Shown here: piece after piece, positions 25,786 to 35,187 of the stretch | Layout: each line of letters starts with the position of its first letter | How positions within the stretch are numbered: the first letter of the stretch is position 1 | Assembly: GCA_009784985.1 (NCBI GenBank) | Contig: WQXF01000003.1 | Location: 1 to 58,704, forward strand | Source of the DNA: Clostridia bacterium | Lineage (GTDB): Bacteria > Bacillota > Clostridia > Christensenellales > Aristaeellaceae | Direction: 5' to 3' | DNA: 58,704 nucleotides | The notes under the pieces: generated by a model | Told to the model about the DNA's origin: nothing | The model's database searches: none | What the model saw: the letters and a program-made list of their open reading frames with translations, nothing else | Translations under genes and position numbers: made by a program

Positions 25786-27109
25786 ACCCGAAAGCCCCCG
25801 GCGCGTTGGTTCCGGCAGGGCCCATACACTGGCCCGGATTGGGCGGATGCTCACCGGGAACGTGTTGCGCAAAGTGTTTGCCCTTCTGTTGGCTGTGCTG
25901 CTGTGGAGCGTGCTGATCGCCTCAGACGACAGCTTGCCGAGGGAGAAGGTATTTGCCAACGTGGAAGTGACCGTGGCTGGGGAAGACGAGCTCCGGGCCC
26001 GGGGTTTTATCGTAATCGACGATTTGGATGAGCTGATCCCCGACGTACGCATCCGCGCCGATGTGGCCCAGGGCGCTTTTGACCGTGTTGTGGCCGGCAG
26101 CTTTAGCCCACGCATCAATTTATCCAGGGTGCAGCAGGCGGGCGAGCAGGAAGTGCAGATCACCGTACCCCTGGTATCCTCCGCCCAGGTGTTGGAGGTG
26201 GAACCGGCCCGTGTGACCCTAAATGTAGAAGAATACGTCACCGTGGGCCGGATCCCCGTGGTGGTGGAGCTTGCCGGAAGGGCCAGGCCCGATCTGTGGG
26301 TGGATACGCCACGTTCCGATCCGGCCACGGTTTCGGTGGGCGGGCCCAAGCCCCTGGTGGATCAGGTGGTGCGGGTGGTGGCGGAGCTGGATCAGGGCAT
26401 GCTAAACGGCGACGACCGCGCTTCCCTGCGTACCGCGGTCCGCATTGTGCCCCAGGATGCTGCGGGCAACGCCTTGGCTTCCCCCCTATTGCATGTGAGC
26501 AGCAACGAAGGCGTAAGGCTGGAGCGGGTGAACGTGGATGTGGGCTGGTATTCCCAGCGGGAGATTCCCGTGGATTTGTCCAGCGCCGTGCTGGGCGAAC
26601 CTGCGGAGGGATATGAGTTGCTTTCGATAACGGCCCAGCCCATGGGCGTGGCGGTGGCCGCTCCCCAGGGTGCGCTGGAGGAGCTGAGCCGCGCGTTTGT
26701 GGAGCCCATCGACATTACCGATGCCAAGGGCACGGTCAGCGCCCCGGCCAGGGTGAGGCGTATGGCCGATGCCCGCTATGTGAGCATGGAAGAGATTGTG
26801 ATCACCGCGGTGATCGCCGAGCAGCGGATCGAGCGCAGGTTCCGCAATCTGCCCATCGAGGTACGCGGCCTGCCCGAAGATTGCACCGCCAGGCTTAGGG
26901 TCAACAGAGGTGGTATCGCCATCACCGGCGGATACCATTGGATGAAACAACTCAGGGATGGCGACGTGACCCTGTACGTGGATTTGGCGAGCTTGCCCCC
27001 CGGCGAGCACCAGGCGCCCATACAAGCCGAAGCCCGTGGAGCCGACGACTATGCCTACACCTCCGACATGGAGACGGTAACCGTTGTCATTACGCAAAGA
27101 GGGAGCTAG
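25766..27109 (+). CDS. cdaR: CdaA regulator CdaR (YbbR domains)
   Basis: 447 residues after AAGGAGG. A short cytoplasmic N-terminus, one membrane helix (LRKVFALLLAVLLWSVLIAS), then extracytoplasmic repeats of the YbbR type, about four in a row, seen as recurring V-x-V-x-L-x-V strands. CdaR binds CdaA in the membrane and modulates c-di-AMP synthesis. Its gene starts inside cdaA. Confidence 0.92.
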   Translation: MSQLENKPESPRRVGSGRAHTLARIGRMLTGNVLRKVFALLLAVLLWSVLIASDDSLPREKVFANVEVTVAGEDELRARGFIVIDDLDELIPDVRIRADVAQGAFDRVVAGSFSPRINLSRVQQAGEQEVQITVPLVSSAQVLEVEPARVTLNVEEYVTVGRIPVVVELAGRARPDLWVDTPRSDPATVSVGGPKPLVDQVVRVVAELDQGMLNGDDRASLRTAVRIVPQDAAGNALASPLLHVSSNEGVRLERVNVDVGWYSQREIPVDLSSAVLGEPAEGYELLSITAQPMGVAVAAPQGALEELSRAFVEPIDITDAKGTVSAPARVRRMADARYVSMEEIVITAVIAEQRIERRFRNLPIEVRGLPEDCTARLRVNRGGIAITGGYHWMKQLRDGDVTLYVDLASLPPGEHQAPIQAEARGADDYAYTSDMETVTVVITQRGS

Positions 27110-27157
27110 CAGTACGGCAGAAGGGGAGGTGAGCGTCTGGGCGGTTTTGCCAATACC

Positions 27158-28423
27158 ATGATGAATATGTTGCTCGGCTGGATGCGGGCGTTGACCGACG
27201 CCATATGGCGGCTCGTGGAATCACCGGGCCCTAATAGCATCTTTGCCGGGTTCGGCACAGGTTGGTTGCTGATTGCCCTGGTGCTGATCGTTGCCGGGAT
27301 TGTGATCGACTGGGTCGTGTGGATGATCCGCTGGCAGCCCTATCATGTGTGGGCTACCCGCTTGCGCGCCATCCGCCGTCTGTTTGGGCAACCTGTGGAG
27401 GTTGTGGAGCCGGTGGGTTATGAGTATCACATGGCGCATCACACGACCCAGTACATGCCAGTTGATCAAGCCGATGAGATTGATGAAGAAGCAGATGGGG
27501 CCTGGGATGAGCAAGAGGCTTATGACGACCAGCCCTATGACCAACCCTATGATGATGAAGCATACGAAGAGGCATACGAAGAGGCATACGATTACGATTC
27601 CGAAGACCCCGATGCCGATCCCCACGCCGCGTATCGCAGGCCCGCATTGCAGTTCCCGCCCCCGCCCGCCATACCCGACAGCCAGTTTCGCGACTATCCG
27701 GGCAAACGTTACGATCCGGCCAGGATGCCCCAGGCCTTGCCACGGGATACGGTGCTGGAGCCTTTGGATCCGCTGGCCGCTTACGATGCGTATCCCGAGG
27801 TTGTGCCCAAAAGGCGCAACCGGCGGCGTACCGCCAATCCCAGCCCAGTAGAAGAAACACCTGAACCAGCCCCTGCCGATGATTTAGCTGAATTGCAAGA
27901 GCAAGGGTTTATGGCCAGCCGCCGCAGGCGCAGGGCCGTATGGACGTCGGAGGAATTGCTTGAGCAAGAGCCCATACAAGAGCCTGTACAAGAACCCTTT
28001 AGAGAGAAACGGCGCCGCGCATCCAACAACGTGTACCCGTTGTTTGACGAGCCCGAAGAAGTGGAGCCAGAATACGAGGCCGAATACGAGCCTGAATACG
28101 AGCTTGAATATGAATACGAGCAAGAAGAAACCTTTGATGCCGACGACCTGCCCGACGCCCCCCAGTGGCCCAAGTGGGGCGGCCACAACCGCCCGCAAAA
28201 AACCTCTTTTTTGGCCAAGGTGCGCAAGCAGGGCGAGGAAAAAGACCCCTATCGCATCAAAAAGCGTGGCATGATCGCACAAATGCTGGATCCCCAGGTG
28301 GATTCCATCAAGGGCTTGCCGCCTAGGGTGGACATACACAGCGCTTTTCAAAAGCCCACGTATCCCGAACCCTACGGGCGGGAACCGGTGAACGAAGGCA
28401 GCCCCTGGGATGAGGATATGTGA
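27158..28423 (+). CDS. Membrane protein with long acidic, Tyr/Glu/Pro-rich tail
   Basis: 421 residues from ATG 27158. There is one strong membrane helix (about residues 27-52) followed by a largely disordered chain. That chain has repeats such as YDDQPYDQPYDDEAYEEAY, EPIQEPVQEPF and PEYEAEYEPEYELEYEYE, and ends with a basic, conserved-looking tail. No family is recognised. The ribosome site GGGGAGGTGA at 27123-27132 is 26 bases from the ATG but exactly seven from an in-frame CTG at 27137, so translation may begin seven codons earlier. It is co-transcribed with cdaAR and coupled to the next gene. Confidence 0.7.
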   Translation: MMNMLLGWMRALTDAIWRLVESPGPNSIFAGFGTGWLLIALVLIVAGIVIDWVVWMIRWQPYHVWATRLRAIRRLFGQPVEVVEPVGYEYHMAHHTTQYMPVDQADEIDEEADGAWDEQEAYDDQPYDQPYDDEAYEEAYEEAYDYDSEDPDADPHAAYRRPALQFPPPPAIPDSQFRDYPGKRYDPARMPQALPRDTVLEPLDPLAAYDAYPEVVPKRRNRRRTANPSPVEETPEPAPADDLAELQEQGFMASRRRRRAVWTSEELLEQEPIQEPVQEPFREKRRRASNNVYPLFDEPEEVEPEYEAEYEPEYELEYEYEQEETFDADDLPDAPQWPKWGGHNRPQKTSFLAKVRKQGEEKDPYRIKKRGMIAQMLDPQVDSIKGLPPRVDIHSAFQKPTYPEPYGREPVNEGSPWDEDM

Positions 28424-29715
28424 TGTTAACAAACGTACGGTTTGCCGATGGGGCAACCTGGTGGCCGGCCACCTTAACCACCTATGTGGTTGTGGTGATG
28501 GTTGTGGCATTTTTGGGCATCGCCATGCGGTGCCTGCGTATGGCTAAGGAGCCGACATCCGCAGGTTTAGAGGAGCGGCCCAATCGCCGCGCCTTCCTTT
28601 GGGTGGCCCTGGCGGTGGTGGGCTCAAGGTTGCTTTTGTACCTGTGGGCCTGGTTGAGCGCTTCCCTGAGCCAGGGAAGTTGGGTTTGGCCGTGGCACTC
28701 CTTTGGTTCTTTATGGGTTCACTGGGATGCGCCCCACTATCTAAAGTTGGCCGAGCAATGGTATACCGCCCCCGGTGTGGCCGGTGAAAATGATCACCTG
28801 ATGCTGGTGTTTTTCCCTTTGTTTCCATTGTTGCTCCGGGGATTGCGCCTGTTGTTTGGCGGAAATACACTGGCGGCGGCAATAGCGCTGAATTTATTGT
28901 GTAACGTGGGCGCGGGATGTCTGCTCTTTCGTATCACGGCGCGGCATTACGGTAATCGAAAGGCTTGGCTGGCCCTGGCATACCTGCTGGTGAATCCCTT
29001 TTCGCTTTTTTTGAACGCGCCCTATCCCGAGGCGCTCTTTTTGTTGCTGACCCTGGCGGCCATCGATGCCGCCAATCAAAAACGATACCTGTGGGCGGGC
29101 CTTTTGGGGGCGCTATCGGCTTTTACGCGGATGCTGGGGCTGATTGTGTTGGGGGTGATCCTGCTAGAGGGCGCGCGGCATTGGTTGGCTCGCGAGCAAT
29201 TTCGGTGGCGTTTGTGTGTGCGGGCGCTGGGTGGGGCGCTGATGGTGGGTCTGGGTTTCGGCGCGTACCTATTGTTAAACTGGAAAATCAGCGGAGCGCC
29301 CTTCACCTTTTTGGCATATCAGCGGCAAAACTGGTCGCAGCAGTTCGGGAGTTTTTGGAATTCCGCATACACCACCGGCTTGTACATGGTGCACGACATT
29401 CACAAACCCGATAGCTTTTTTGGCACCTGGCTGCCCCAGGCCGTGGCCATGGCCGCAGTGCCCGCCATGCTTGCCCTGCGGCAGAATAAGCTGCCCTTGC
29501 CTTGGGCGGCGTATGCTTGGGTTTATCTGTTTGTGGCGCTGGCCCCCACCTGGCTGCTCAGCGGCCCGCGCTATTTGATGGTGCTGGCGGTGCTGCCGGT
29601 GCTGCAATGCCTGCTAACCGAGCGCCGGTGGTTCCATGCGGTGTTTTTGCCGTTGCAGGCGGGATTGCTCCTGGTGTACACGTATCTGTACGCGGTGGTT
29701 CGAACGGTGCTGTAA
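28423..29715 (+). CDS. PIG-V-like polytopic glycosyltransferase
   Basis: About 430 residues, start ATG 28423 overlapping the previous stop (TGATG), with about ten predicted membrane helices. The first extracytoplasmic loop carries WVHWDAPHYLKLAEQWY, corresponding to the catalytic Trp-Asp region of PIG-V/GT-C mannosyltransferases. The MLVFFPLFPLLLRGL and NPFSLFLNAPYPEALF segments are typical of bacterial members. It probably transfers a sugar from a polyprenyl-phosphate donor on the outer face of the membrane. The acceptor is unknown. Confidence 0.82.
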   Translation: MLTNVRFADGATWWPATLTTYVVVVMVVAFLGIAMRCLRMAKEPTSAGLEERPNRRAFLWVALAVVGSRLLLYLWAWLSASLSQGSWVWPWHSFGSLWVHWDAPHYLKLAEQWYTAPGVAGENDHLMLVFFPLFPLLLRGLRLLFGGNTLAAAIALNLLCNVGAGCLLFRITARHYGNRKAWLALAYLLVNPFSLFLNAPYPEALFLLLTLAAIDAANQKRYLWAGLLGALSAFTRMLGLIVLGVILLEGARHWLAREQFRWRLCVRALGGALMVGLGFGAYLLLNWKISGAPFTFLAYQRQNWSQQFGSFWNSAYTTGLYMVHDIHKPDSFFGTWLPQAVAMAAVPAMLALRQNKLPLPWAAYAWVYLFVALAPTWLLSGPRYLMVLAVLPVLQCLLTERRWFHAVFLPLQAGLLLVYTYLYAVVRTVL

Positions 29716-29763
29716 ACATGCCCAACCTCCTTCGCATACCCTTCTATGTTGGAGGGGATGGGA

Positions 29764-30807
29764 ATGCGGGTTATTCAGGTTGGGCTAGCGCTGGTGGGAG
29801 CGGTGATTGGCGCGGGGTTTGCCTCCGGGCGGGAAGTGATGCGTTTTTTTGCGCAATATGGTGTATGGGGTTACGCTGGGGCGGCCCTGGCGGCGGCGGC
29901 CATGGGGGTGTTGGCTCTGCGTGTGATGGGCCTAGCCGCCCGTTGTGGCGCACGCTCCTTTGGTGGGTTGAGCCGCCATCTGTTGGGCCGTTTTGGTGGT
30001 ATGGCCGGGGGATTGCTTTTTGTCGCACTGTTATCAGTAACGGGCGCGGCCATGCTCAGCGGGGCAGGGGAGCTGGCCGCCATTGTGTTGCCCATAGGCC
30101 CGGCCTATGCCGTAGGGTATTATGGCATGTTGTTGTGTGCGCTGCTGGTGGCCTGGCGCGGCATGGGTGGCCTTGCGGCCTGCGGCGGTGTGCTGGTTCC
30201 CCTATGCTGCTGCCTGTATGTGCCGCTGATTTTGCTGCCTGCAGCGGGGGAGGGTGTGGCCCTGGCCCCCGTTGCCCATTGGCAGGCGATCCCCATGGCG
30301 CTGTCGTACGCGGCGCTGAACATCGCGTTGGCGGCAGGGTTGTTATGTGAGTCGGGCCCAGGCCTGTCTGGAAGCGGGCACAGGCGGGCAGCGCTTACGG
30401 GTGGGGCAGTATTGGGCGGGCTGCTCCTGCTGGCCATCATAACCCTGGAGCGGGGCCCCGGCGAATTACGCACCGCCCCTCTGCCCATGGTGGCCCTGGC
30501 GGCCAAGCTGGGCAAGCCGGGGTTTTACTTAAGCGCCGCCGTGTTGTGCCTGGCCATGTTGAGCACCCTGGCCACGGTGTTGCGTGGCCTTTTTATGCAA
30601 ATGCCCGAGGGCTGGAGCGGGCCGATACGCTGGATGCTGCCCTGCGCGTGTTGTTTTTTGCTAGGGTTGGTGGGTTTTGATAGCTTGGTGGGCACGGTGT
30701 ATCCGGCGCTGGGGTGGTGTGCGGCGGCGCTGATTGTGGCGCTATGTGTGCAACCCTTGCGTTTTCAACAAAAATCTGCTATACTTCATAATGAAACGAG
30801 AGAGTAG
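29764..30807 (+). CDS. YkvI-like membrane transporter
   Basis: About 347 residues with around ten membrane helices. The start ATG 29764 lies eight bases after GGAGG, and two upstream in-frame ATGs are less well placed. The N-terminal motif LVGAVIGAGFASGREVMRFF is the hallmark of COG3949/YkvI proteins in the APC superfamily, a family of unknown substrate. The promoter of rex lies inside its last 50 bases. Confidence 0.85.
   Translation: MRVIQVGLALVGAVIGAGFASGREVMRFFAQYGVWGYAGAALAAAAMGVLALRVMGLAARCGARSFGGLSRHLLGRFGGMAGGLLFVALLSVTGAAMLSGAGELAAIVLPIGPAYAVGYYGMLLCALLVAWRGMGGLAACGGVLVPLCCCLYVPLILLPAAGEGVALAPVAHWQAIPMALSYAALNIALAAGLLCESGPGLSGSGHRRAALTGGAVLGGLLLLAIITLERGPGELRTAPLPMVALAAKLGKPGFYLSAAVLCLAMLSTLATVLRGLFMQMPEGWSGPIRWMLPCACCFLLGLVGFDSLVGTVYPALGWCAAALIVALCVQPLRFQQKSAILHNETRE
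30757..30785 (+). promoter_or_regulatory. Promoter of rex within the upstream gene
   Basis: TTGCGT, a 17-base spacer and TATACT, 38 bases before the rex start. I see no clear TTGTTAA-type Rex operator at this promoter. Confidence 0.6.
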
Positions 30808-30823
30808 CCCAGGAGGTACACAC

Positions 30824-31483
30824 ATGAATGACCGCAAGCGGTTGCCCGTGTCCGATGCGGTGGTGCGCCGGTTGCCGGCCTACTACCGCCACCTGCGCGA
30901 GATGGAAGCGGTGGGCGAGCACCGCACATCCTCCCGTGAGCTCAGCGAGCGCATGGGGCTTACCGCATCCCAGATTCGCCAAGACCTCAATTGTTTCGGC
31001 GGGTTTGGGCAGCAGGGATACGGGTATCACGTAAACGAGCTCAAAAACCGTATCGGTGAAATACTGGGGCTTACGCAAACGTATCACACGATTATTATCG
31101 GTGCGGGCAACATCGGCCGTGCGGTGGCAAATTACCCGTCGTTTCGGCGGGAGGGCTTTGAGATCCGGGCGCTGTTTGACGAATCCCCGGCGCTCATCGG
31201 CGTCAACGTGCAGGGGCTGACCGTACAATCCGCGGACAAGCTGGAGGCTTGGATCGCTGACCACCAGGTGGACATCGCCGTGCTGGCGGTGCCGGGTGAA
31301 AGCGCCCGGGCTATGTTTGCCAGGCTCATCCGCGGCGGCGTGAATGCCGTGTGGAACTTTACGCCGGTGGATTTGGACGCTTCCCCAGAGGTGGTGGTGC
31401 AAAACGTGCACATGTCCGACAGCCTGTATACGCTAACATTTCGTATGAAAGAGAACGAGCTTGGAGGAATGGTGGGTGGATAA
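30824..31483 (+). CDS. rex: Redox-sensing transcriptional repressor Rex
   Basis: 219 residues after AGGAGG. The N-terminal winged-helix domain (RRLPAYYRHLREM, then SSRELSERMGLTASQIRQDLNCFGGFGQQGYGY) is followed by a Rossmann domain with GAGNIGRAVANY and a C-terminal swapped helix. Rex senses the NADH/NAD+ ratio and represses fermentation and respiration genes in Gram-positive bacteria. It overlaps the VanW gene by eight bases. Confidence 0.95.
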   Translation: MNDRKRLPVSDAVVRRLPAYYRHLREMEAVGEHRTSSRELSERMGLTASQIRQDLNCFGGFGQQGYGYHVNELKNRIGEILGLTQTYHTIIIGAGNIGRAVANYPSFRREGFEIRALFDESPALIGVNVQGLTVQSADKLEAWIADHQVDIAVLAVPGESARAMFARLIRGGVNAVWNFTPVDLDASPEVVVQNVHMSDSLYTLTFRMKENELGGMVGG

Positions 31484-33089
31484 AAGACAGACGCGCACGT
31501 CCAAGCCAATGGCGAACAGACCGGTTCGCCAGGTTGCCTACGACGACGCGACCCAGGGCGAGCAGATGCCCTTTCAGCAAAGATATGAAAACTATCAGCG
31601 CCCGGTACGTGTGGAGATGCCGCGCAGGGAGCCGGACCGCCAGCAGATGTACTACCCCGAGCCTGGCCCCCAAAAAAAGCGCAAGGGCCGGGGAGGGGGG
31701 AGCGGCAAACCCTTTCCTGCATGGACGATCCCCGTGATCATGGTTTGTTTGGGCCTGCTTGCCACGGGGGGCTGGTTCATTCAGGAAGAATATACACGCT
31801 TCGCCCAAGTTCAGAGCCTGCGAAGCAGGGTGGTGCGCAACGTATTTTATCAAAATACATTTGTGGACGGCGTGGACGTTTCAGGCATGACGATGGAACA
31901 GGCGTCCCATGTGCTGGAGGAGCAAACCAACCAGCGCAGCGCCGGGTTCGCCATCACCATCGCCCATGGGGATCAAACTTGGCGTATCGATTCCTCCCAG
32001 GTGCTGGTGGGCGCCAAGTACGATGCTGCCCTGCGTTTTGCCTACGCCTATGGGCGCAGCGGCAGCCTGCAGCAGCGCATCGCCAACATGAACGCCGTGG
32101 AGACCCACGGCATGTTCCTTACCAGTGAATGGGGCTACGATCGCATCAAGGTGCGGGAGCTTACCGATCAGGTGGCCGATGCCATCACCCAACCGGCGGT
32201 GGACGCCCGCCTGACCGCCTTTGACCCCGTGGCCAAAACCTTTGTATCCGAGGCTGAACGGTCGGGCATCGAGGCCGACGGCGACCGGCTCTACGCCGAG
32301 GTCATCGCGGCCCTGGACGGGCAGCAGTACGGTGGCACCATCCAAGTGCATACCCAGCAAACCCACCCCAGGCTGCGCCAAGCCGATATCGCCGGTATGT
32401 TTGGCCAGATGGCTAGTTTTACCACCAACACCACCAAGGATCAAGACCGCAACACCAACATCGCCCTTTCGGCCCAGGCCATCAACGGCAGGGTGGTGCT
32501 GCCGGGGGAGACCCTCTCTTTTAACGACTCCACCGGCCAGCGCACCCCCGCCAAAGGCTATCGGGAAGCCGGTGCCATCGTGGGCGGCCAGTTGGTGGAC
32601 GCCACCGGCGGCGGGGTTTGCCAAACCTCGTCCACCCTGTTTAACGCGGTGGTGCGTGCGGATTTGGAGATTGTGACCCGCACGAACCACGCTTGGCCTG
32701 CGATCTACGTGCCCCGGGGCGAAGACGCCGCCGTGGACTGGCCGCGGCTGGATTTTGTGTTCCGCAACAGCAGTGAATATCCGGTGTTTATTGTAGCTTG
32801 GTTTGCGGATCAGAAAGTGACTGTGGAAATATACGGCAAAAAGCTGCCTCCGGGCCAAACCATTAATTTAGAAAGCGTTACCACCAAGGAAACCCGCCCC
32901 CCTAGCGACACACTCTATACCCGGATACCGGAGATGGCGTCCGGCACGCAAAAGGTGGCGAGGGAAAGCCGCATTGGCTACCAGGTGGATACATATAAAG
33001 TTTATTACATGAACGGCACGGAGACACAGCGTTCCCGGTTGTGGCAAACGACTTATAGGGCCGTACAGAAAGAGATTCATTTTAATTGA
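31476..33089 (+). CDS. VanW family cell-envelope protein
   Basis: About 537 residues from GTG 31476, eight bases after GGAGG. A basic, Gln/Arg-rich cytoplasmic segment (about 85 residues) and one membrane helix are followed by a peptidoglycan-binding-like domain pair (PF12229 type, residues about 110-330). A VanW domain comes next, with LPGETLSFNDSTGQRTPAKGY, the GGGVCQTSSTLFNAVVRADL motif and NHAWP. The family is linked to glycopeptide resistance and spore or wall biology, and its biochemical activity is unknown. Confidence 0.9.
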   Translation: MDKRQTRTSKPMANRPVRQVAYDDATQGEQMPFQQRYENYQRPVRVEMPRREPDRQQMYYPEPGPQKKRKGRGGGSGKPFPAWTIPVIMVCLGLLATGGWFIQEEYTRFAQVQSLRSRVVRNVFYQNTFVDGVDVSGMTMEQASHVLEEQTNQRSAGFAITIAHGDQTWRIDSSQVLVGAKYDAALRFAYAYGRSGSLQQRIANMNAVETHGMFLTSEWGYDRIKVRELTDQVADAITQPAVDARLTAFDPVAKTFVSEAERSGIEADGDRLYAEVIAALDGQQYGGTIQVHTQQTHPRLRQADIAGMFGQMASFTTNTTKDQDRNTNIALSAQAINGRVVLPGETLSFNDSTGQRTPAKGYREAGAIVGGQLVDATGGGVCQTSSTLFNAVVRADLEIVTRTNHAWPAIYVPRGEDAAVDWPRLDFVFRNSSEYPVFIVAWFADQKVTVEIYGKKLPPGQTINLESVTTKETRPPSDTLYTRIPEMASGTQKVARESRIGYQVDTYKVYYMNGTETQRSRLWQTTYRAVQKEIHFN

Positions 33090-33113
33090 GCAGGCATGAA
33101 ACTTGCGGGAACG

Positions 33114-33243
33114 GAATCCCTCCACCGCTGCGGCGGTTCCCCTCCCTTTAACAAGGGAGGTTTTGGGAAGTTTTACTGGTGGCCATTCCTTTCCAGCCCC
33201 CCTTGTTAAAGGGGGGAGGGCCGCCACGGCGGCGGGGGGATTC
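33114..33243. repeat. 130-bp dispersed inverted repeat, copy 2
   Basis: Same ends and same length as the copy at 20578-20707, with base changes that keep the pairing (for example CTTTAACAAGGGAGG opposite CCCTTGTTAAAGGGGG). Such compensatory changes argue that the hairpin is under selection or that the element moved as a folded unit. It lies between the VanW stop and the TetR start. Confidence 0.8.
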
Positions 33244-33273
33244 TGCACAAAAGTTGCAAACGGAGGGGCGTTT

Positions 33274-33963
33274 ATGCGCAAGGGAGACGCACGCAGAGAG
33301 GTTATCGTACAAACCGCGGAGCGCCTGTTTTATGAGCGCGGCTACGAAAGTACCTCGGTGCAGGACATCATCGACGAGCTGGGCTTTTCCAAGGGCGGGT
33401 TCTACCACCACTTCGAGAGCAAACTCTCGTTGCTGGAAGCCATCTGCGACGACCGCGCCCGGCAATCCTATGAGCTGGGGGAACGGGCGGTGGCCGAATG
33501 CCAGGGCCCGGCCAGCGAGAAGCTGAACGCGCTGTTCCGCAGGGCCACCATCCTGCAAACCGACAGCGGCGACTTTATCAGCCTGCTGCTGCGCGTGGCC
33601 TATCGGGAAGATGGCGCTTTGATGCGCGAGAAAATGAAACAGCGGCAGTTGGAGCTCAACGTGCCGCTGATAGACCGGGTGGTGTCGGCTGGCATCGCGT
33701 CAGGTGAGTTCTTTTCGCTCTTTCCGGCGCAGATTGGCGAGCTGGTGCTGCGCCTGTGTATGCAGCTCACCGACGAGATCGCCTTTTTATTAACCAAGAG
33801 CCGACAAAACGCCGAGGTTCTGGTGCTGATATTCGAAAAGCTTAAGGTATACCGCCACGCTATTGAGAATCTGCTGTATGTGCCCCACGGCAGCATCGTG
33901 ATCTATCAGCTATCCGAAATGGAGAGAATCTGCCTGGATATGCTCAACCGGAACACGGGTTAG
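33274..33963 (+). CDS. TetR/AcrR family transcriptional regulator
   Basis: 229 residues after GGAGGGG. The N-terminal helix-turn-helix domain has the classic AERLFYERGYESTSVQDIIDELGFSKGGFYHHFESK pattern. The C-terminal ligand domain is of unknown specificity. The gene is convergent with the lipid kinase, ending four bases past that gene's stop, and no obvious target operon adjoins it. Confidence 0.92.
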   Translation: MRKGDARREVIVQTAERLFYERGYESTSVQDIIDELGFSKGGFYHHFESKLSLLEAICDDRARQSYELGERAVAECQGPASEKLNALFRRATILQTDSGDFISLLLRVAYREDGALMREKMKQRQLELNVPLIDRVVSAGIASGEFFSLFPAQIGELVLRLCMQLTDEIAFLLTKSRQNAEVLVLIFEKLKVYRHAIENLLYVPHGSIVIYQLSEMERICLDMLNRNTG

Positions 33964-34829
33964 GGCATCAGCATCATCAGCCGTTGATCGGCAATGTGGA
34001 GCGTCGCGTCTTCTACTTCGCTCACCTCGCCATCTATCTGCATGCGCATGCCAGGGGAGGAAATACGCACCGAACGGCAGCGTTTGTGCTCCACCCAATC
34101 CGTAAGCTTTATGTAGCTGCCGTCAATCAATTTGGGCAGCAGCCGCAATATACGCAGGCGCGACATGGGTTGCACCATGATCACGTCCAACAGGTCGTCG
34201 TCCAGCCGCGCCATGGGCGCAACATGCATGCCTCCGCCAAAGTATTGGCCGTTGGCCACCGCTACCAGCAGCAAGGGACCCTGCCGGACTTTACCGTCCA
34301 GTTCGATGGTAAAATGGCGGGGCTTGTATGTAAAAAGGGTATAAAACACGCCGTATAGGTAGGGGAGCATGCCTTGGCCCAGGTGCTTCACCCGGTTGCA
34401 GGCCACCACCACCTCCACGTCAAACCCCGCGCCACATACGTTCAAAAACACCCGGTCATTGAGTTTGCACATGTTGACGGCCCGCACGGGTGCAGACAGC
34501 AGCGTTTCCATGGCCGCTACAGGATCCTTGGGCAGGCCCAGGGAGCGCGCGAAATCGTTGCCGGTGCCGCCTGGGATCACACCCAGGGCCGTATCCGAGC
34601 CCGCCAAACCGTTGGCTGCCTCAAATACAGTGCCGTCGCCGCCTATGCAAAACAGGCGGTCGTCCCCCCGGTCGCCGCAGGCCTTGGCCAGTTCCACGGC
34701 ATGGCCGGGGTATTCGGTGTACACCACAGAAAAATCCTGCCCGCGCTCTTTGAGCCAAGCTTCTACTCGTGCCACCACCTTCAGCGCTTTGCCGTGCCCG
34801 GCGATGGTGTTGACGATGATTGTGAACAT
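33960..34829 (-). CDS. Diacylglycerol/lipid kinase family protein (YegS/DagK-like)
   Basis: 289 residues from ATG 34829 after AGGAGG. The N-terminal catalytic domain has VNTIAGHGKA, the nucleotide-binding GGDGTVFEAANGL and PGGTGNDFARSLG. The C-terminal domain has the family beta-sandwich with a GGGMHVAPMARLDDDLLDV segment. It probably phosphorylates diacylglycerol or a related lipid at the inner membrane face. A promoter lies at 34860-34888. Confidence 0.92.
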   Translation of the reverse strand: MFTIIVNTIAGHGKALKVVARVEAWLKERGQDFSVVYTEYPGHAVELAKACGDRGDDRLFCIGGDGTVFEAANGLAGSDTALGVIPGGTGNDFARSLGLPKDPVAAMETLLSAPVRAVNMCKLNDRVFLNVCGAGFDVEVVVACNRVKHLGQGMLPYLYGVFYTLFTYKPRHFTIELDGKVRQGPLLLVAVANGQYFGGGMHVAPMARLDDDLLDVIMVQPMSRLRILRLLPKLIDGSYIKLTDWVEHKRCRSVRISSPGMRMQIDGEVSEVEDATLHIADQRLMMLMP

Positions 34830-34859
34830 AATTGACCTCCTAAACCTGTCAATGGGCAT

Positions 34860-34888
34860 AGAATATCACTAAATGTGTGTGGGCGCAA
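34860..34888 (-). promoter_or_regulatory. Promoter of the lipid kinase gene
   Basis: On the minus strand TTGCGC, a 17-base spacer and TATTCT, 30 bases before the start codon. Confidence 0.5.
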
Positions 34889-34933
34889 GCAGAAAGCGAC
34901 AAGAATCGTGTTTTTGAATCTTGCTTAAACGTA

Positions 34934-34962
34934 TTGACACAACGGCATGGGCGCATCATACT
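34934..34962 (+). promoter_or_regulatory. Promoter of the vapBC operon
   Basis: TTGACA, a 17-base spacer and CATACT, 21 bases before the antitoxin start. Confidence 0.65.
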
Positions 34963-34983
34963 GTATGCGAGGAGGTGTGTGGG

Positions 34984-35187
34984 ATGAGCACAACCATTGT
35001 GGTTGATGACGCAATCATGCAGAGGGCCATGGAGCTATCCGGGCTTAAGTCAAAAAAAGAAGTAGTTGAGCAGGCCGTGCTGGAATTTGTGCAGCGGAGA
35101 GCCCGTAAAGATTTGTTGGATCTTCGCGGAAAAATCCAGTTTTCTGATGGTTATGATTATCTTGCCATGCGGGAGGGACGCCGATGA
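34984..35187 (+). CDS. vapB: VapB-type antitoxin
   Basis: 67 residues from ATG 34984 after AGGAGG. The N-terminal TTIVVDDAIMQRAMELSGLKSKKEVVEQAV has the pattern of VapB/DUF2191 ribbon-helix-helix antitoxins. The C-terminal DLRGKIQFSDGYDYLAMREGR segment would wrap the toxin. Its stop overlaps the toxin start (ATGA). Confidence 0.88.
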   Translation: MSTTIVVDDAIMQRAMELSGLKSKKEVVEQAVLEFVQRRARKDLLDLRGKIQFSDGYDYLAMREGRR

